Below, in pieces: positions 9,346 through 19,907 of a stretch of DNA of 64,000 nucleotides. The stretch's first letter is position 1; each line of letters begins with the position of its first letter. Position numbers and translations under genes: made by a program. The notes under the pieces are model-generated. The model was not told where the DNA came from, made no database searches, and saw nothing but the letters and a program-made list of their open reading frames with translations. This DNA is from Mangrovitalea sediminis (GTDB lineage: Bacteria > Pseudomonadota > Gammaproteobacteria > Pseudomonadales > Oleiphilaceae): contig NZ_NTLB01000003.1 in assembly GCF_002514725.1 (NCBI RefSeq), positions 434,001 through 498,000 of the forward strand, written 5' to 3'.

Positions 9346-11074
9346 GTCTCTCGGCATCCGTGGACGGGGATTCTACGGCAGCTCGCAAGCTGGCAATGCG
9401 GGCTTCCTGCCGGGCGATGGAATCGAGCAGGCGGGTGTGGCGTCGCGGATCGCTGTCCGCATCCACTTCAGCCAGCGTGGACTTCAGTTCCTTCAGGCGT
9501 TCTTCTGCGTTGGCCAACTGTTTGCGTTTGACGGTTGCCTCGTCGGTTGCCGTGCGTTTTTGTTGGCGCTCGACGGCGGCGCGCACCGCGGCCGCCTTGG
9601 CGGCTTTGTCGTCCGTTGCGATTTGGGCTGCCGTCGATCGCTGAGCCAAGGCTTCGGCCCGCGCGCGGCGACGAGCTTCCTGTTCTTCCTGTTCCCGCTG
9701 CATTCGTTCCTGGTGAGCCTCAAAGCGTTGACGGGCCTGATCGGCTTTGGTTTTCTCCTGACGTAGAGCCCTGATTTCCCCTTTGGCGTGGCGATAGTGC
9801 TGCACCAGGGGTATATGGCTGGGGCAAACATAGGCGCAGGCACCACATTCGATGCAGTCGAACAGATTGAAGGCTTCGGCCTTGTCCCATTCCCCGGCGT
9901 TTGCAAACCAGAAAAGCTGTTGAGGAAGCAAGCTGGCTGGGCAGGCATCGGCGCAGTACCCGCAACGGATGCAGGCCCGTGCGGGTGGCGGTGTCGGCAG
10001 TTCCGCTTCGGAGGCGGCGATCAGACAGGCGCTGGTCTTGATCACGGGAATGTCTGTCGATGGGAGTGTGAATCCCATCAAGGGCCCGCCGCAGATCAGT
10101 CGGTCCGCTTGTCCGGAGAGTCCCGTGTGCTTCAGCAGGTGACTGAACGGGGTGCCCAACAGGACTTCCACATTGCCCGGATTGGCCACCCGATCACCGG
10201 TGATGGTAACAATGCGCGAGATCAGGGGTTCGCCATGGCGGATTGCCCGTTCTACGGCCGCGGCGGTTGCCACATTCTGACAGATCACGCCGATATCCGC
10301 CGGTCGGCCCCCACTGGGCACCTCGCGGCCAGTCAGTAGTTGGATGAGCTGGCGCTCTCCGCCTGACGGATAGCGGGCCGGCAGCGTCACGACCTGTATG
10401 TCGCGTTCGCTGCAGACGGCGTGCATGGCCGCAATGGCCTCAGGTTTGTCATCTTCGATGGCAATAAGCACCCTCTGCGGGCGGGTGATAAAGGCCAGTA
10501 TGTCTGCGCCGTCGGCAACCGCTTTGGCCCGTTCGCGCATAAGCATGTCATCGGCGCTGATGTAGGGTTCGCACTCGGCGCCGTTGAGGATTAGCGTATG
10601 TATCGTCGATTCCACGCCGGTGCGGAGTTTGTTCGCGGTTGGGAAACCGGCTCCGCCCAGACCGGCAATGCCAGCGTCATGAAGGCGCTCCAGCAGTTGG
10701 AAGGTCGTCAGGGACCGGTAATCCTCGAAACCCTGGCAATCGGTCCAGCAATCCCTGCCATCGGGAACCAGGCGGATACAGGGTTCGCTGAGTCCGGAGG
10801 GATGGGGCACCGGGTGGTCGAACAGGGCATCGATGCGACCGGAGGTTGGTGCATGGATGGGAACCCCTGAACGCCCATTGACGGTGGCGATGCACTGGCC
10901 TTTCAGAACATGGTCGCCGACAGCGACGCAGGGGACCGCCAGTGAGCCGATATGCTGGCGCAGGGGCAGGATCAATGCCTCGGGCAGCGGTAGCTGGCGA
11001 ATAGGTTGTTGGGTGGAGCGCTCTTTATGGGCAGGCGGATGTATGCCGCCGGGAAAACGGCCGGGCAGTTGCAT
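9338..11074 (-). CDS. rsxC: electron transport complex subunit RsxC/RnfC
   Basis: RsxC is the peripheral cytoplasmic subunit expected to bind NADH/FMN and Fe-S clusters. The 578 residues hold an N-terminal barrel-like region, the nucleotide/flavin region [13 protein letters not shown] and [16 protein letters not shown], then two ferredoxin-like motifs, [15 protein letters not shown] and [16 protein letters not shown]. The last ~140 residues are a charged Ala/Glu/Arg-rich region that should be coiled coil; such tails vary a lot between species. The start overlaps the rsxB stop (ATGA). Confidence 0.95.
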   Translation of the reverse strand: MQLPGRFPGGIHPPAHKERSTQQPIRQLPLPEALILPLRQHIGSLAVPCVAVGDHVLKGQCIATVNGRSGVPIHAPTSGRIDALFDHPVPHPSGLSEPCIRLVPDGRDCWTDCQGFEDYRSLTTFQLLERLHDAGIAGLGGAGFPTANKLRTGVESTIHTLILNGAECEPYISADDMLMRERAKAVADGADILAFITRPQRVLIAIEDDKPEAIAAMHAVCSERDIQVVTLPARYPSGGERQLIQLLTGREVPSGGRPADIGVICQNVATAAAVERAIRHGEPLISRIVTITGDRVANPGNVEVLLGTPFSHLLKHTGLSGQADRLICGGPLMGFTLPSTDIPVIKTSACLIAASEAELPTPPPARACIRCGYCADACPASLLPQQLFWFANAGEWDKAEAFNLFDCIECGACAYVCPSHIPLVQHYRHAKGEIRALRQEKTKADQARQRFEAHQERMQREQEEQEARRRARAEALAQRSTAAQIATDDKAAKAAAVRAAVERQQKRTATDEATVKRKQLANAEERLKELKSTLAEVDADSDPRRHTRLLDSIARQEARIASLRAAVESPSTDAERHD

Positions 11075-11649
11075 CAGGCAGCTTCTCCCCGATCCTTGTC
11101 ACTGGCGATCAGGACCTCCGGGGCTGTCCAGTGCCAGCTGTCCAGGGTCGGCTCCAGGGTCACCATATCGATGCAGTCGACGGGGCAGGGTTCGACGCAT
11201 AGGTCGCAGCCGGTGCATTCACTTTCGATCACGGTATGCATGAATTTCGCCGCGCCGAGAATGGCGTCGACCGGGCAGGCCTGGATACATTTGGTGCAGC
11301 CGATGCATTCGTCCTCGCGAATACGCGCAACGCGCACCGATCCGGCGATGCCGGCGGGGTCGTCGAGCGGTTGGGGGGCCTGGCCCAGCAGGTCGGCAAG
11401 GGCCTGGACGGTCGCCGCGCCGCCAGGAGGGCATCGATTGAAGGCTTCGCCGGCAGCAATGGCTTCGGCGTAGGGATGGCAGCCGGGATGGCCGCATTGC
11501 CCGCATTGGGTCTGTGGCAGCAGGGCATCGATGCGCTCGACCAGCGGATCGCCTTCGACGTGGAACCGAACGGCAGCATAGCCCAACAGCGCGCCGAAGA
11601 TCAGCGCCAGCAGCAGGACTGTGAGTGTGGCTGTGAGGATGCCCGTCAT
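11074..11649 (-). CDS. rsxB: electron transport complex subunit RsxB/RnfB
   Basis: RsxB carries electrons through several Fe-S clusters at the membrane surface. The N-terminal helix [20 protein letters not shown] leads to a 4-cysteine cluster motif ([16 protein letters not shown] ... C) and then two ferredoxin-type [4Fe-4S] motifs, [16 protein letters not shown] and [17 protein letters not shown] chose the ATG at 11649, 13 bp past rsxA, because it reproduces the usual N-terminus; the longer frame from 11691 overlaps rsxA. Confidence 0.94.
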   Translation of the reverse strand: MTGILTATLTVLLLALIFGALLGYAAVRFHVEGDPLVERIDALLPQTQCGQCGHPGCHPYAEAIAAGEAFNRCPPGGAATVQALADLLGQAPQPLDDPAGIAGSVRVARIREDECIGCTKCIQACPVDAILGAAKFMHTVIESECTGCDLCVEPCPVDCIDMVTLEPTLDSWHWTAPEVLIASDKDRGEAA

Positions 11650-11662
11650 CGCGATGCCCAGG

Positions 11663-12244
11663 TCAAAGACTGACCAAGCCGGTAAAGCCAAGGAAAGCCA
11701 GCGACATCAGGCCGGCTGTAATCATGCCGATGGCGGAGCCTTTGAAGGGTAAGGGCACGTCAGCGACCTGGATACGCTCACGCATGGCGGCAAACAGCAC
11801 CAATACCAGAGAGAAACCCATCGCGGCACCGAAACCGTACAACGCCGAATCGAGAAAGTCGTTGCCTTTGTTGAGGTTGAGCAGCGCCACGCCCAGAACG
11901 GCACAGTTGGTGGTGATCAACGGCAGGAAAATGCCCAGTACCCGGTAAAGTACCGGGCTGGTCTTATGCACCACCATCTCGGTGAATTGCACCACGACGG
12001 CGATGACCAGGATAAAGGTCAGCGTCTTCAGGTAGCCGAGGCCCAGGGGCGCCAGCAGGTCGTGGTAGACCAGATAGCTGCAGACCGACGACAGCGTCAG
12101 CACGAAGGTGGTGGCCAGGGACATGCCGATGGCGGTCTCCAGCTTGCCGGAGACCCCCATGAAGGGACAGAGCCCGAGAAACTGCACCAGCACGAAGTTG
12201 TTGACCAGTATCGCGCTGACCAGAATCAGCAGATAGTGGCTCAT
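11663..12244 (-). CDS. rsxA: electron transport complex subunit RsxA/RnfA
   Basis: RsxA is an integral membrane subunit homologous to RsxE, inserted in opposite topology. The 193 residues have six membrane segments and the conserved starts [19 protein letters not shown] and [19 protein letters not shown], whose cysteines lie near the ion path in the complex. It is the first rsx gene and begins 32 bp after metG with no obvious promoter or terminator between them, so read-through from metG is likely. Confidence 0.95.
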   Translation of the reverse strand: MSHYLLILVSAILVNNFVLVQFLGLCPFMGVSGKLETAIGMSLATTFVLTLSSVCSYLVYHDLLAPLGLGYLKTLTFILVIAVVVQFTEMVVHKTSPVLYRVLGIFLPLITTNCAVLGVALLNLNKGNDFLDSALYGFGAAMGFSLVLVLFAAMRERIQVADVPLPFKGSAIGMITAGLMSLAFLGFTGLVSL

Positions 12245-12276
12245 AGGCTCACCTGACCTTCGTTCACAGGTTCTGT

Positions 12277-14322
12277 CTAGCGGATGCGCATGCCTGGCTG
12301 GGCGCCGTCATGCGGCTCCAGCAGCCAGATATCCTTGCCGCCGGGACCGGCTGCCAGCACCATGCCTTCCGACAGTCCAAACTTCATCTTACGGGGCTTC
12401 AGGTTGGCGATCATTACCGTCAGTTTGCCCTCGAGGGCCTCCGGCTGATAAGCCGATTTGATGCCGGCAAAGACGTTGCGGGTACCGCTGCCGATATCCA
12501 GCGTCAGGCGCAACAGCTTGTCCGCGCCTTCTACATGCTCGGCCTTGAGGATGCGGGCCACCCGCAGGTCGAGACGGGCAAAATCGTCGTACTCGATCTC
12601 GTCGGCAACCGGCTCGATATCTGCGGCTGGCTTGGCCGCAGGTTCGCCCATGGCGGCGGACATTTCTTCCCGGGAGGCTTCCGTCATCGCCTCGATCTGT
12701 TTCATGTCCACCCGGGCCATCATCGGCTCGAAGCGATTGATGCTGTGGTCGACCAGCATGGTGGCGCGCCCGTTCCAGTCCAGCGGTTGTGCCAGGAACG
12801 CTTCGGTTTTCTCGGCCGTTGTCGGCAGGACCGGTGCCAGATAGGTCATCAGCAGTCGGAACATGTTGAGCGCATTGGTGCAGACCAGCTGCACGTTCTC
12901 TGACTGCTCCGGCTGTTTAGCCAGGACCCAGGGTTGCTGATCGTTGACATATTGATTGGCCGCATCCGCCAGTTCCATGATCAGGCGCATCGCGCGACCG
13001 AACTCACGCTTTTCGTAGCAGTCTGCGATTTCGTCGCCTTGATCGACGAAGCGTTGCAGCAGCGCCTCCTCGGTGCAGCGATTCGCCAGGCGGCCATCGA
13101 ATTTCTTGCTAATGAAGCCGGCGGTACGGCTGGCGATATTGACCACTTTGCCGACCAGGTCAGAATTCACCCGCAGGGCAAAGTCTTCCAGGTTCAGGTC
13201 GAGATCGTCGACGTGGGAAGTCAGCTTGGCTGCAAAGTAGTAACGCAGGTATTCCGGATCCAGGTGATCCAGGTAAGTGCGGGCCATGATGAAGGTGCCC
13301 CGCGACTTGGACATTTTCTTGCCGTTGACCGTGACGAAACCATGGGCATAGACGGCGGTCGGCGTGCGGAATCCAGCACTGTGCAGCATGGCCGGCCAGA
13401 ACAGGGCGTGGAAGTTGATGATGTCCTTACCGATGAAGTGGTAGACCTCGGCCTTGGAATCCGGCTTCCAGAACTGGTCGAAATCCAGGTCTTCGCGCCG
13501 TTCGCACAGGTTGCGGAAGCTGGCGAGGTAGCCGATTGGGGCATCCAGCCAGACATAGAAGTATTTGCCCGGAGCATCCGGGATCTCAAAGCCAAAGTAG
13601 GGCGCGTCGCGGGAGATATCCCACTCCTGCAGCCCGGCATCCAGCCACTCGGCCAGTTTGTTGGCGACCTGAGGTTGCAGGGTACCGCTGCGCGTCCATT
13701 CGCGGAGAAATTCGTCGAACTCGGGCAGCTTGAAGAAATAGTGCTCGGAATCCTTCTCGACCGGTGTCGCGCCGGAGATGGCCGAACGGGGATTGATCAG
13801 CTCCATCGGCGTATAGGTGGCGCCGCAGACTTCACAGTTGTCGCCGTACTGATCTTCCGACTTGCACTTCGGGCAGGTGCCTTTGATGAAGCGATCGGCC
13901 AGGAACAGGTTCTTTTCCGGATCGTAGGCCTGGGTGATCATCCTTGTCGCAATATGACCGTTCTTCCGCAACTGGCGATAGATGTACTCCGAGTACTTGC
14001 GGTTCTCTTCCGAGTGGGTGGAGTAGTAGTTGTCGAAGTTGACCAGGAAGCCGGCGAAGTCCTGGCGATGTTCGGCATTGACGCGGTCGATCAGTTGCTC
14101 GGACGTGATGCCTTCGCGTTGGGCGCGCAGCATGATGGCGGTGCCGTGGGCATCGTCGGCGCAGACGTAGACACAGTGCTCGCCGCGCATCTTCTGGTAG
14201 CGCACCCAAATGTCCGTCTGGATGTATTCCAGCAAATGGCCCAGGTGAATGGGGCCGTTGGCGTAGGGAAGTGCGCTGGTGACCAGAATGTCGCGGGGTG
14301 ACTGAAGGGCGTGCTGCGTCAT
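12277..14322 (-). CDS. metG: methionine--tRNA ligase
   Basis: MetG charges tRNA-Met. The 681-residue protein has the ATP motif [16 protein letters not shown] (HIGH-like HLGH), a zinc knuckle [17 protein letters not shown], the loop [11 protein letters not shown] (KMSKS), an alpha-helical anticodon domain and a C-terminal tRNA-binding/dimerisation domain ([13 protein letters not shown] ... [18 protein letters not shown]). The ATG at 14322 gives [20 protein letters not shown]; frames extending to 14577 cross the divergent control region and are rejected. It is divergent from apbC. Confidence 0.97.
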   Translation of the reverse strand: MTQHALQSPRDILVTSALPYANGPIHLGHLLEYIQTDIWVRYQKMRGEHCVYVCADDAHGTAIMLRAQREGITSEQLIDRVNAEHRQDFAGFLVNFDNYYSTHSEENRKYSEYIYRQLRKNGHIATRMITQAYDPEKNLFLADRFIKGTCPKCKSEDQYGDNCEVCGATYTPMELINPRSAISGATPVEKDSEHYFFKLPEFDEFLREWTRSGTLQPQVANKLAEWLDAGLQEWDISRDAPYFGFEIPDAPGKYFYVWLDAPIGYLASFRNLCERREDLDFDQFWKPDSKAEVYHFIGKDIINFHALFWPAMLHSAGFRTPTAVYAHGFVTVNGKKMSKSRGTFIMARTYLDHLDPEYLRYYFAAKLTSHVDDLDLNLEDFALRVNSDLVGKVVNIASRTAGFISKKFDGRLANRCTEEALLQRFVDQGDEIADCYEKREFGRAMRLIMELADAANQYVNDQQPWVLAKQPEQSENVQLVCTNALNMFRLLMTYLAPVLPTTAEKTEAFLAQPLDWNGRATMLVDHSINRFEPMMARVDMKQIEAMTEASREEMSAAMGEPAAKPAADIEPVADEIEYDDFARLDLRVARILKAEHVEGADKLLRLTLDIGSGTRNVFAGIKSAYQPEALEGKLTVMIANLKPRKMKFGLSEGMVLAAGPGGKDIWLLEPHDGAQPGMRIR

Positions 14323-14493
14323 GTTGGGATTCGCTTTATCCTGTCGGGTATCATAGCTGGCCCGTCCACACGGGATCCGCGTCTGCGGTACGTGCGAACG
14401 GAGGAGAGTGGCGCAAATGATACCGTCAGGGCCATGATTTTTCATCTTTTCGGCCTGCAAAAGACGTTGACCGGCCACTCGCGTGCCAGCACT

Positions 14494-14518
14494 ATAGTAG
14501 ACTAAATTACTCAAGTAT
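14494..14518 (+). promoter_or_regulatory. predicted IscR type 1 binding site before apbC
   Basis: The 25-bp stretch runs from ATAGTAGACT (14494-14503) through an A/T centre to a right arm ending CAAGTAT at 14518. Compared with the E. coli type 1 IscR consensus as I remember it (ATASYYGACT, RWWWY, AGTCRRSTAT), 23 of 25 positions fit; misfits are at positions 6 and 17. It ends 21 bp before the apbC ATG, so bound [2Fe-2S]-IscR would block transcription of this Fe-S carrier gene. TATAGT at 14493-14498 could be the -10 inside the site. Confidence 0.72.
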
Positions 14519-14539
14519 TCAGTTTGGGAGCCTGCCTCA

Positions 14540-15637
14540 ATGAGCACCGTTGATCGTGCCGCCGTCGAAAATGCCATACGGGAGTATCGTGATCCCTATC
14601 TTGAACAGGATCTGTTGAGCCTGGACGCGATCCGGCAGTTGGATATCGAGGGAGGCGTGGTTTCGGTTAAGGTCGAACTGCCCTATGCCGCCAAGGGGAT
14701 TGCCGGTGCCTTGCGTCAACTGGTGGCTCACGCTATCGAACAGGTCACCGGCGTGGAGCGGGCTGACATCGACGTGCAACAGCGCATCCGGGCACATCAG
14801 GCGCAGCGTGGCATGCAGTCAATGGCAAACGTGAAGAACATTATTGCCGTGGCCTCCGGCAAGGGTGGGGTCGGCAAGTCCACCACGGCGGTCAATCTGG
14901 CCCTGGCGCTGTCCCAGGAGGGCGCCCGCGTCGGTATTCTCGACGCCGATATATATGGACCCAGTGTCGGCATGATGCTGGGGTTGCCGGAAGGCACCCG
15001 GCCGGGCAACAAGGACAACAAGTTTTTCATTCCCGTGGAAGCCCATGGTATCCAGGCCATGTCCATGGCGTTTCTGGTCACCGACAGTACGCCGATGGTC
15101 TGGCGTGGGCCCATGGTCAGCGGTGCGCTTCAACAGTTGCTGACGCAGAGCCTGTGGGATGACCTGGACTATCTGGTGATCGACATGCCGCCGGGTACCG
15201 GCGATATCCAGTTGACCCTGGCCCAGAAGGTGCCGGTGACCGGGGCGGTGATTGTGACGACGCCCCAGGATATTGCCTTACTGGACTGCAAAAAAGGGAT
15301 AGAGATGTTCCGTAAGGTGGAGATCCCGGTGCTGGGGGTGGTCGAGAATATGAGCATCCATATCTGCAGCAACTGTGGTCACCAGGAGCCCTTATTCGGC
15401 AGTGGCGGTGGCGCCAAGGTGGCGGACCAGTATGAGACGGAATTGCTCGGCCAGTTGCCGTTGCACCTGACCATTCGGGAGCAGACCGACTCGGGTAATC
15501 CTAGCGTCATGGCGGAGCCGGACTCCGAGGTCGCCATGATTTATCGCGACATTGCCCGTAAGGTCGGGGCCAAGCTTTCTCAGCGTGCGCGTAACCTGAG
15601 CTCGCCGATCCCGAGCTTCTCCGTCAGCGAAGATTGA
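14540..15637 (+). CDS. apbC: iron-sulfur cluster carrier protein ApbC/Mrp
   Basis: This P-loop ATPase carries Fe-S clusters to target apoproteins. The 365 residues comprise an N-terminal MIP18/DUF59-type domain (about 1-85) and an Mrp ATPase domain with the deviant Walker A motif [12 protein letters not shown] (105-116), [11 protein letters not shown] and [15 protein letters not shown]. The cluster-bridging CxxC is present as CSNC (C276, C279). The ATG at 14540 is the first start after the IscR-like site. Its transcription is divergent from metG, and the dcd-DUF416-avtA genes follow after 149 bp. Confidence 0.96.
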   Translation: MSTVDRAAVENAIREYRDPYLEQDLLSLDAIRQLDIEGGVVSVKVELPYAAKGIAGALRQLVAHAIEQVTGVERADIDVQQRIRAHQAQRGMQSMANVKNIIAVASGKGGVGKSTTAVNLALALSQEGARVGILDADIYGPSVGMMLGLPEGTRPGNKDNKFFIPVEAHGIQAMSMAFLVTDSTPMVWRGPMVSGALQQLLTQSLWDDLDYLVIDMPPGTGDIQLTLAQKVPVTGAVIVTTPQDIALLDCKKGIEMFRKVEIPVLGVVENMSIHICSNCGHQEPLFGSGGGAKVADQYETELLGQLPLHLTIREQTDSGNPSVMAEPDSEVAMIYRDIARKVGAKLSQRARNLSSPIPSFSVSED

Positions 15638-15786
15638 TCCTGCCTCGGGATTGGAGTGCAACGGCCGCCTATTGCTCGCAAGTTGGCTTTGTTTTGAGCG
15701 CCTCAACAGGTAAGATTGCGGGTTTCATCGGCGGGCGGCCTGGTGTCGTTCCCGTTTAACCCGTAGCCAGCATGAGTACCCGTTCC

Positions 15787-16353
15787 ATGAGTATCAAATC
15801 CGATAAGTGGATCCGCCGGATGGCCGAACAGCACGGTATGATCGAGCCGTTCGAGGCCGGGCAGGTGCGTCAGGGAGAACAGGGGCGCATTATTTCCTAC
15901 GGCACTTCCAGCTACGGCTATGACGTCCGTTGCAGCAACGAATTCAAGATTTTCACCAACGTCCATTCCGCGACGGTCGATCCGAAGAATTTCGACAACA
16001 GCAGCCTCGTGGACTTTACCGGTGAGGTTTGCATTATTCCGCCGAATTCCTTTGCCCTGGCGCGAACGGTGGAATATTTCCGTATCCCGCGCAATGTGCT
16101 GACGATCTGCCTGGGCAAGTCGACCTACGCCCGTTGCGGTATCATCGTGAACGTGACGCCGCTGGAGCCGGAATGGGAAGGTCAGGTGACGCTGGAGTTT
16201 TCCAACACCACCAATCTGCCGGCAAAGATCTACGCCAATGAAGGTGTGGCCCAGATGCTGTTCTTCGAATCCGATGAGGAATGCGAGACCAGCTATGCGG
16301 ACCGCGGTGGCAAATATATGGGGCAAACCGGAGTCACCTTGCCCCGTACCTGA
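15787..16353 (+). CDS. dcd: dCTP deaminase
   Basis: Dcd deaminates dCTP to dUTP, feeding dTMP synthesis. Starting at the ATG at 15787 the protein is 188 residues, exactly the Pseudomonas length, and opens [20 protein letters not shown]. Conserved blocks include [45 protein letters not shown] and [20 protein letters not shown], ending TGVTLPRT. An upstream ATG at 15772 would add five residues and is less likely. DUF416 and avtA follow closely, suggesting a shared transcript. Confidence 0.96.
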   Translation: MSIKSDKWIRRMAEQHGMIEPFEAGQVRQGEQGRIISYGTSSYGYDVRCSNEFKIFTNVHSATVDPKNFDNSSLVDFTGEVCIIPPNSFALARTVEYFRIPRNVLTICLGKSTYARCGIIVNVTPLEPEWEGQVTLEFSNTTNLPAKIYANEGVAQMLFFESDEECETSYADRGGKYMGQTGVTLPRT

Positions 16354-16368
16354 GGAACAGGAGTCGTT

Positions 16369-16989
16369 ATGAACTCGGCCCAGTTCCAGAAAGCGCTCGA
16401 GCAATTGCGTGGATGGCGTCAATACGCCTTCCTGTTGGCGCTTGCCGAGCGCGCCTTTCCCAACTTTGTCCTCTTCGCCGAATCGCAGGGCCTGAAATCG
16501 CCGGCGGTAATGCGGGTCTTGCTCGATCAGGCCTGGCAGATGCTGGTGGAGCGGGACCACGACATCGATCCCTATCGTCTGCTGACTCGCCTGGAAAGCC
16601 TGGTACCCAATCCCGAAAAGCATGAAAGCTATGGAGCTTTCCCGGCGGCGGATATGGGCTTCCTTCTTGAAAGCGCCCTGTTGTGCCGGGTCAATACCGA
16701 CAAGCCGCGAGGTGCGGAAGGTTCGGCGCGGGCTTTGGGCACCGTTATGAGTTTTCTGGAGGTCAGCGAAGGCGAAGGCATGGATGACGATGACCTGGTT
16801 CGCCTGTTCGATCGTCATGAATTGATGCGGGTCGAGCGCAGCTTCCAGCGTGAAGTGGTGGTGATGCTGCGCCGCCAGCGGGCGCCGACGGAAGATTTTA
16901 TACAGGAATTGCGTGAGATGGCGGCGAACGGCGGCGTGAGCAATCTGGGTATTGCCTTGGACGATGATGATCAGGAGGCGGCGCCATGA
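16369..16989 (+). CDS. DUF416 (YjaG family) protein
   Basis: The 206-residue protein resembles the YjaG/DUF416 family: QFQKALEQLRGWRQYAFLLALAERAFPN near the start and SYGAFPAADMGFLLESALLC in the middle. The C-terminus is acidic (DDDDQEAAP). The family is small, soluble, widespread in gammaproteobacteria and without a known biochemical function, so none is claimed. Its stop overlaps the avtA start (ATGA at 16986-16989), implying coupled translation. GAACAGGAG lies 5-13 bases before the ATG. Confidence 0.85.
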   Translation: MNSAQFQKALEQLRGWRQYAFLLALAERAFPNFVLFAESQGLKSPAVMRVLLDQAWQMLVERDHDIDPYRLLTRLESLVPNPEKHESYGAFPAADMGFLLESALLCRVNTDKPRGAEGSARALGTVMSFLEVSEGEGMDDDDLVRLFDRHELMRVERSFQREVVVMLRRQRAPTEDFIQELREMAANGGVSNLGIALDDDDQEAAP

Positions 16990-18251
16990 AGTTGTCGGCG
17001 TTCGGTCGCAAGTTCACTCAGGGGGCGGGTATTGCCTCCTTGATGGATGACTTGGGCAAGGCCCTGGCGTCCGACCAGGACTACATCATGATGGGTGGGG
17101 GCAACCCAGGCCATGTTCCGGAAATTCAGGCCCTGCTACGTCAGCGACTGCATGACCTGGCGGAGGATGAGGATGCGTTCCGCCATCTCGTCGGTGTGTA
17201 CGATTCCCCGCAGGGGGAGAAGCAGTTCATTGCCAGCCTGGCAGACCTGTTTAATCGGGAGTATGGCTGGGGGCTGACGCCGGACCATATTGCCCTGACC
17301 AATGGCAGTCAGTCGGCATTCTTCATGTTGTTCAACATGTTTGCCGGCGACTACGGCGATGGCTCGCGCAAACAGATCCTGTTTCCGCTGGCGCCGGAAT
17401 ATATCGGATACGCGGATGCCGGGCTGTCGCCGGAACTGTTCCGCGCGGTGCGTCCGTCGATCAGTTACACGGGCGACCACGAATTCAAATATCATATTGA
17501 TTTCGATGCCTTACAGGTCACGCCGGATACTGGCGCCATCTGTGTGTCACGTCCCACCAATCCGACAGGGAATGTGTTGACCGATGAGGAAATGCAGCGG
17601 CTGGAGGCGTTGGCGCGGGAGCACGATGTACCGCTGATCGTCGACGGCGCCTACGGTATGCCTTTCCCGCATCTCCTGTTTACCGAGGCCACTCCCCATT
17701 GGAATGAGCACCTTATTCTTTGTCTGAGCTTGTCGAAGTTCGGTTTACCGGCAGCTCGTACCGGCATCGTCATTGCGGAACCGGAAGTGATCAAGGCGCT
17801 TGCGGGAATCAATGCCATCATGAATCTGGCGACAGGGAGTTTCGGCGCTATGCTGGTGGAGCCGCTCGTGCGCAGCGGCGACATTATCCGGCTCAGTCGC
17901 GATGTGGTGATGCCTTTCTATCGTGATCGTATGAGACGCGCCGTGAATACCTTGCACGAAGCGCTGGGCGATCGCTGCGAATGGTTTATTCACCGCCCCG
18001 AGGGCGCTATGTTCCTGTGGGTCTGGTTTCCGGGGCTGCCAATCGACAGTCTCGAGCTGTATAACAGGCTTAAGGCGAGAGGCGTCCTGGTGGTCTCCGG
18101 GCATTATTTCTTTCCTGGCCTGCCTGAAGACGATTGGCGGCATCGGCACGAATGCCTGCGGGTCACCTATTCGCAAGACCCTGAGCAGGTGGAAAAGGGC
18201 CTGCGAATCATCGCCGAAGAGGTCCTTGCCGCACACCAGGCTGGCGGCTGA
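16986..18251 (+). CDS. avtA: valine--pyruvate aminotransferase AvtA
   Basis: AvtA is a PLP-dependent transaminase that exchanges alanine and valine with their keto acids. The 421 residues match the AvtA type: KLSAFGRKFTQGAGI, YIMMGGGNPGHVPEI, the substrate-side SRPTNPTGNVL, the PLP-contacting DGAYGMPFPHLLF, and the Schiff-base lysine in LSLSKFGLPAARTGI. Length and opening are those of AvtA rather than AlaA/AlaC. It ends only 12 bp from the convergent DUF3108 gene, with no hairpin terminator visible in the gap. Confidence 0.93.
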   Translation: MKLSAFGRKFTQGAGIASLMDDLGKALASDQDYIMMGGGNPGHVPEIQALLRQRLHDLAEDEDAFRHLVGVYDSPQGEKQFIASLADLFNREYGWGLTPDHIALTNGSQSAFFMLFNMFAGDYGDGSRKQILFPLAPEYIGYADAGLSPELFRAVRPSISYTGDHEFKYHIDFDALQVTPDTGAICVSRPTNPTGNVLTDEEMQRLEALAREHDVPLIVDGAYGMPFPHLLFTEATPHWNEHLILCLSLSKFGLPAARTGIVIAEPEVIKALAGINAIMNLATGSFGAMLVEPLVRSGDIIRLSRDVVMPFYRDRMRRAVNTLHEALGDRCEWFIHRPEGAMFLWVWFPGLPIDSLELYNRLKARGVLVVSGHYFFPGLPEDDWRHRHECLRVTYSQDPEQVEKGLRIIAEEVLAAHQAGG

Positions 18252-18263
18252 GGGTTGCGTCGC

Positions 18264-19088
18264 TCAAGGACCCTGTAGCCGTCGCTCGTTGGTCGTCTTC
18301 GGCGCTGTGTCGATAGGGTTGATCGTCTTATTGGGAAGCTGGGCGCTATCGAGATAGATCTCGTATTTGGTGCCATTCTCGATCTGAATCATGCGGACCA
18401 GCAGGTAATCCCATTTCGGTGCGAACCAGAGATGGGTCTCACGCTTGTGATTATGCGGGTCGCGGATCTGGTCGACCTGAATCGTCTCGATGGTGCCATG
18501 TTTGGTCTTGAGTGGCCCTTTCTTGACGACCGCAAACTCGAAGTCCTTCAACTTGCCACCATCGGCAATATCGTAGGTCATGTGATCCTTGCCGGCCTTG
18601 AGGTCCTGCCTCAGCTGCAGTTGAAAGCCGAGACGGTCAAGTACGCCGGCATGGATCGGCATGTTCCAGGGTTTATTGCGGACGTCGTTGCGGACACGCT
18701 GTTTGTCCCAGTCAAAATCCAGCTTGGCGTCACGGTCGGGAACTGCCCAGCCACTCAGGGAGTAACGATAGTGAAGCGGTACGACCTGTCGGCCGTTCCA
18801 ACGGAAAATCACCGATTCGTGGATGTCCGCGATAAAGGACGTGACATCAAAATGAAACTCCCAGAGTCCATCCTTGCGCTGAGTGATGCGGCGGGTGGCT
18901 TGTCCGTTAAACGAAATGCCGTGATCGAGGGTGGCCTTGTAAACCGACGATTGGGGATTCAGCGGAATCGGCGTCTTGTCAGAAGAAGCGGCGCTCTTAC
19001 CTTGAGCGAGCACTGGCAGCGCCACGGCGGCAAGTACTGCGCAGGTCCAGCATCGAAGGTTTCGGATTCTGTCGTTTCGTTTCTGCAT
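18264..19088 (-). CDS. DUF3108 domain-containing periplasmic protein
   Basis: The 274-residue product has a signal peptide (CWTCAVLAAVALPVLAQG near the N-terminus), so the mature protein should be periplasmic. The rest is a beta-rich DUF3108 domain, with YKATLDHGISFNGQATR, FRWNGRQVVPLHYRYSLSG and WDYLLVRMIQIENGTKYEIYL. Function is unknown. I chose the ATG at 19088 because it sits right before the signal sequence; the longer frame from 19205 would run through a strong inverted repeat. It follows purM-purN on the same strand, a neighbourhood also seen in Pseudomonas. Confidence 0.87.
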   Translation of the reverse strand: MQKRNDRIRNLRCWTCAVLAAVALPVLAQGKSAASSDKTPIPLNPQSSVYKATLDHGISFNGQATRRITQRKDGLWEFHFDVTSFIADIHESVIFRWNGRQVVPLHYRYSLSGWAVPDRDAKLDFDWDKQRVRNDVRNKPWNMPIHAGVLDRLGFQLQLRQDLKAGKDHMTYDIADGGKLKDFEFAVVKKGPLKTKHGTIETIQVDQIRDPHNHKRETHLWFAPKWDYLLVRMIQIENGTKYEIYLDSAQLPNKTINPIDTAPKTTNERRLQGP

Positions 19089-19170
19089 GGCCGGTATCTG
19101 TGCGTGGCAGTCCGCGCTGGCGTCTCCCACGCACGTTGCTGTCTCTCCAGGAAAAATAACGGTTCTCATA

Positions 19171-19196
19171 CCTGACAGCATAACATTGCTGTCAGG
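19171..19196 (-). promoter_or_regulatory. 9-bp perfect hairpin between purN and the DUF3108 gene
   Basis: CCTGACAGC (19171-19179) and GCTGTCAGG (19188-19196) flank 8 bases. No T-run follows on the minus strand, so it is not a standard terminator. It could be an mRNA stability or processing element that sets purMN output against the downstream gene, or a protein-binding site. Confidence 0.55.
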
Positions 19197-19235
19197 ACCG
19201 GGCATGCGCGATTCCCGAAGTGAGCGACGCGGGTA

Positions 19236-19907
19236 CTAATGCTCGCCGACGGCTCGTTGTAACGGTTGAGCGAGTGGTTGCCCATCGAAAACGACGGCGT
19301 TTTCGCCGAGCACCAGGCGCCCTTCGCAGAACCAGCGAACTACGTCCGGGTATATGCGGTGTTCCTCTGCCAGGACTCGGGCGGCAAGGCTGGTTTCGGT
19401 GTCGTTCGGCAGGATAGGCACGCGTGTCTGGAGAATGCCGGGGCCTCCATCCAGCTCCTCGGTGACAAAATGCACTGTCGCGCCATGTTCGGCGTCACCG
19501 GCGGCGAGGGCCTGGCGGTGGGTGTGTAAGCCCGGATAGTGGGGCAGCAGCGAGGGGTGAATGTTCACCAGTCGCCCATGATAATGGCGGACAAAGTCGC
19601 TGGTAAGAATACGCATAAAACCGGCGAGCACTACCAGGTCGGGCTGATGAGCGTCGATTCGGGCCTTTAGGGCTTGATCGAAGCTGGTGCGATCCGGGTA
19701 TTGCCGGTGGTCGAGGGTTTCTGTCGGAATGCCGGCGTGCCGGGCCCGGGCCAAACCTCCGGCCTCGGGCTTGTTGCTGATGACGGCGACGATACTGCCC
19801 GGGAATTCGTCATCCCGGGTAGCATCGATAAGCGCCTGGAGATTGGTGCCGCCGCCGGAAATCAGGACCAGTATCCGACGTTTTTCCGAGTGACCGCCCG
19901 GCCTCAT
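19236..19907 (-). CDS. purN: phosphoribosylglycinamide formyltransferase PurN
   Basis: PurN transfers a formyl group from 10-formyl-THF to GAR in purine synthesis. The 223 residues include the phosphate-binding [18 protein letters not shown], the catalytic [18 protein letters not shown] (Asn and His) and the catalytic aspartate in [13 protein letters not shown]. The start codon overlaps the purM stop (ATGA at 19904-19907), so the two enzymes of adjacent pathway steps are translationally coupled. Confidence 0.96.
   Translation of the reverse strand: MRPGGHSEKRRILVLISGGGTNLQALIDATRDDEFPGSIVAVISNKPEAGGLARARHAGIPTETLDHRQYPDRTSFDQALKARIDAHQPDLVVLAGFMRILTSDFVRHYHGRLVNIHPSLLPHYPGLHTHRQALAAGDAEHGATVHFVTEELDGGPGILQTRVPILPNDTETSLAARVLAEEHRIYPDVVRWFCEGRLVLGENAVVFDGQPLAQPLQRAVGEH

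Noticed and set aside
12934-14301. A 455-codon plus-strand frame opposite metG
   Set aside because: metG on the other strand carries all class I synthetase motifs; the antisense frame has no family features.
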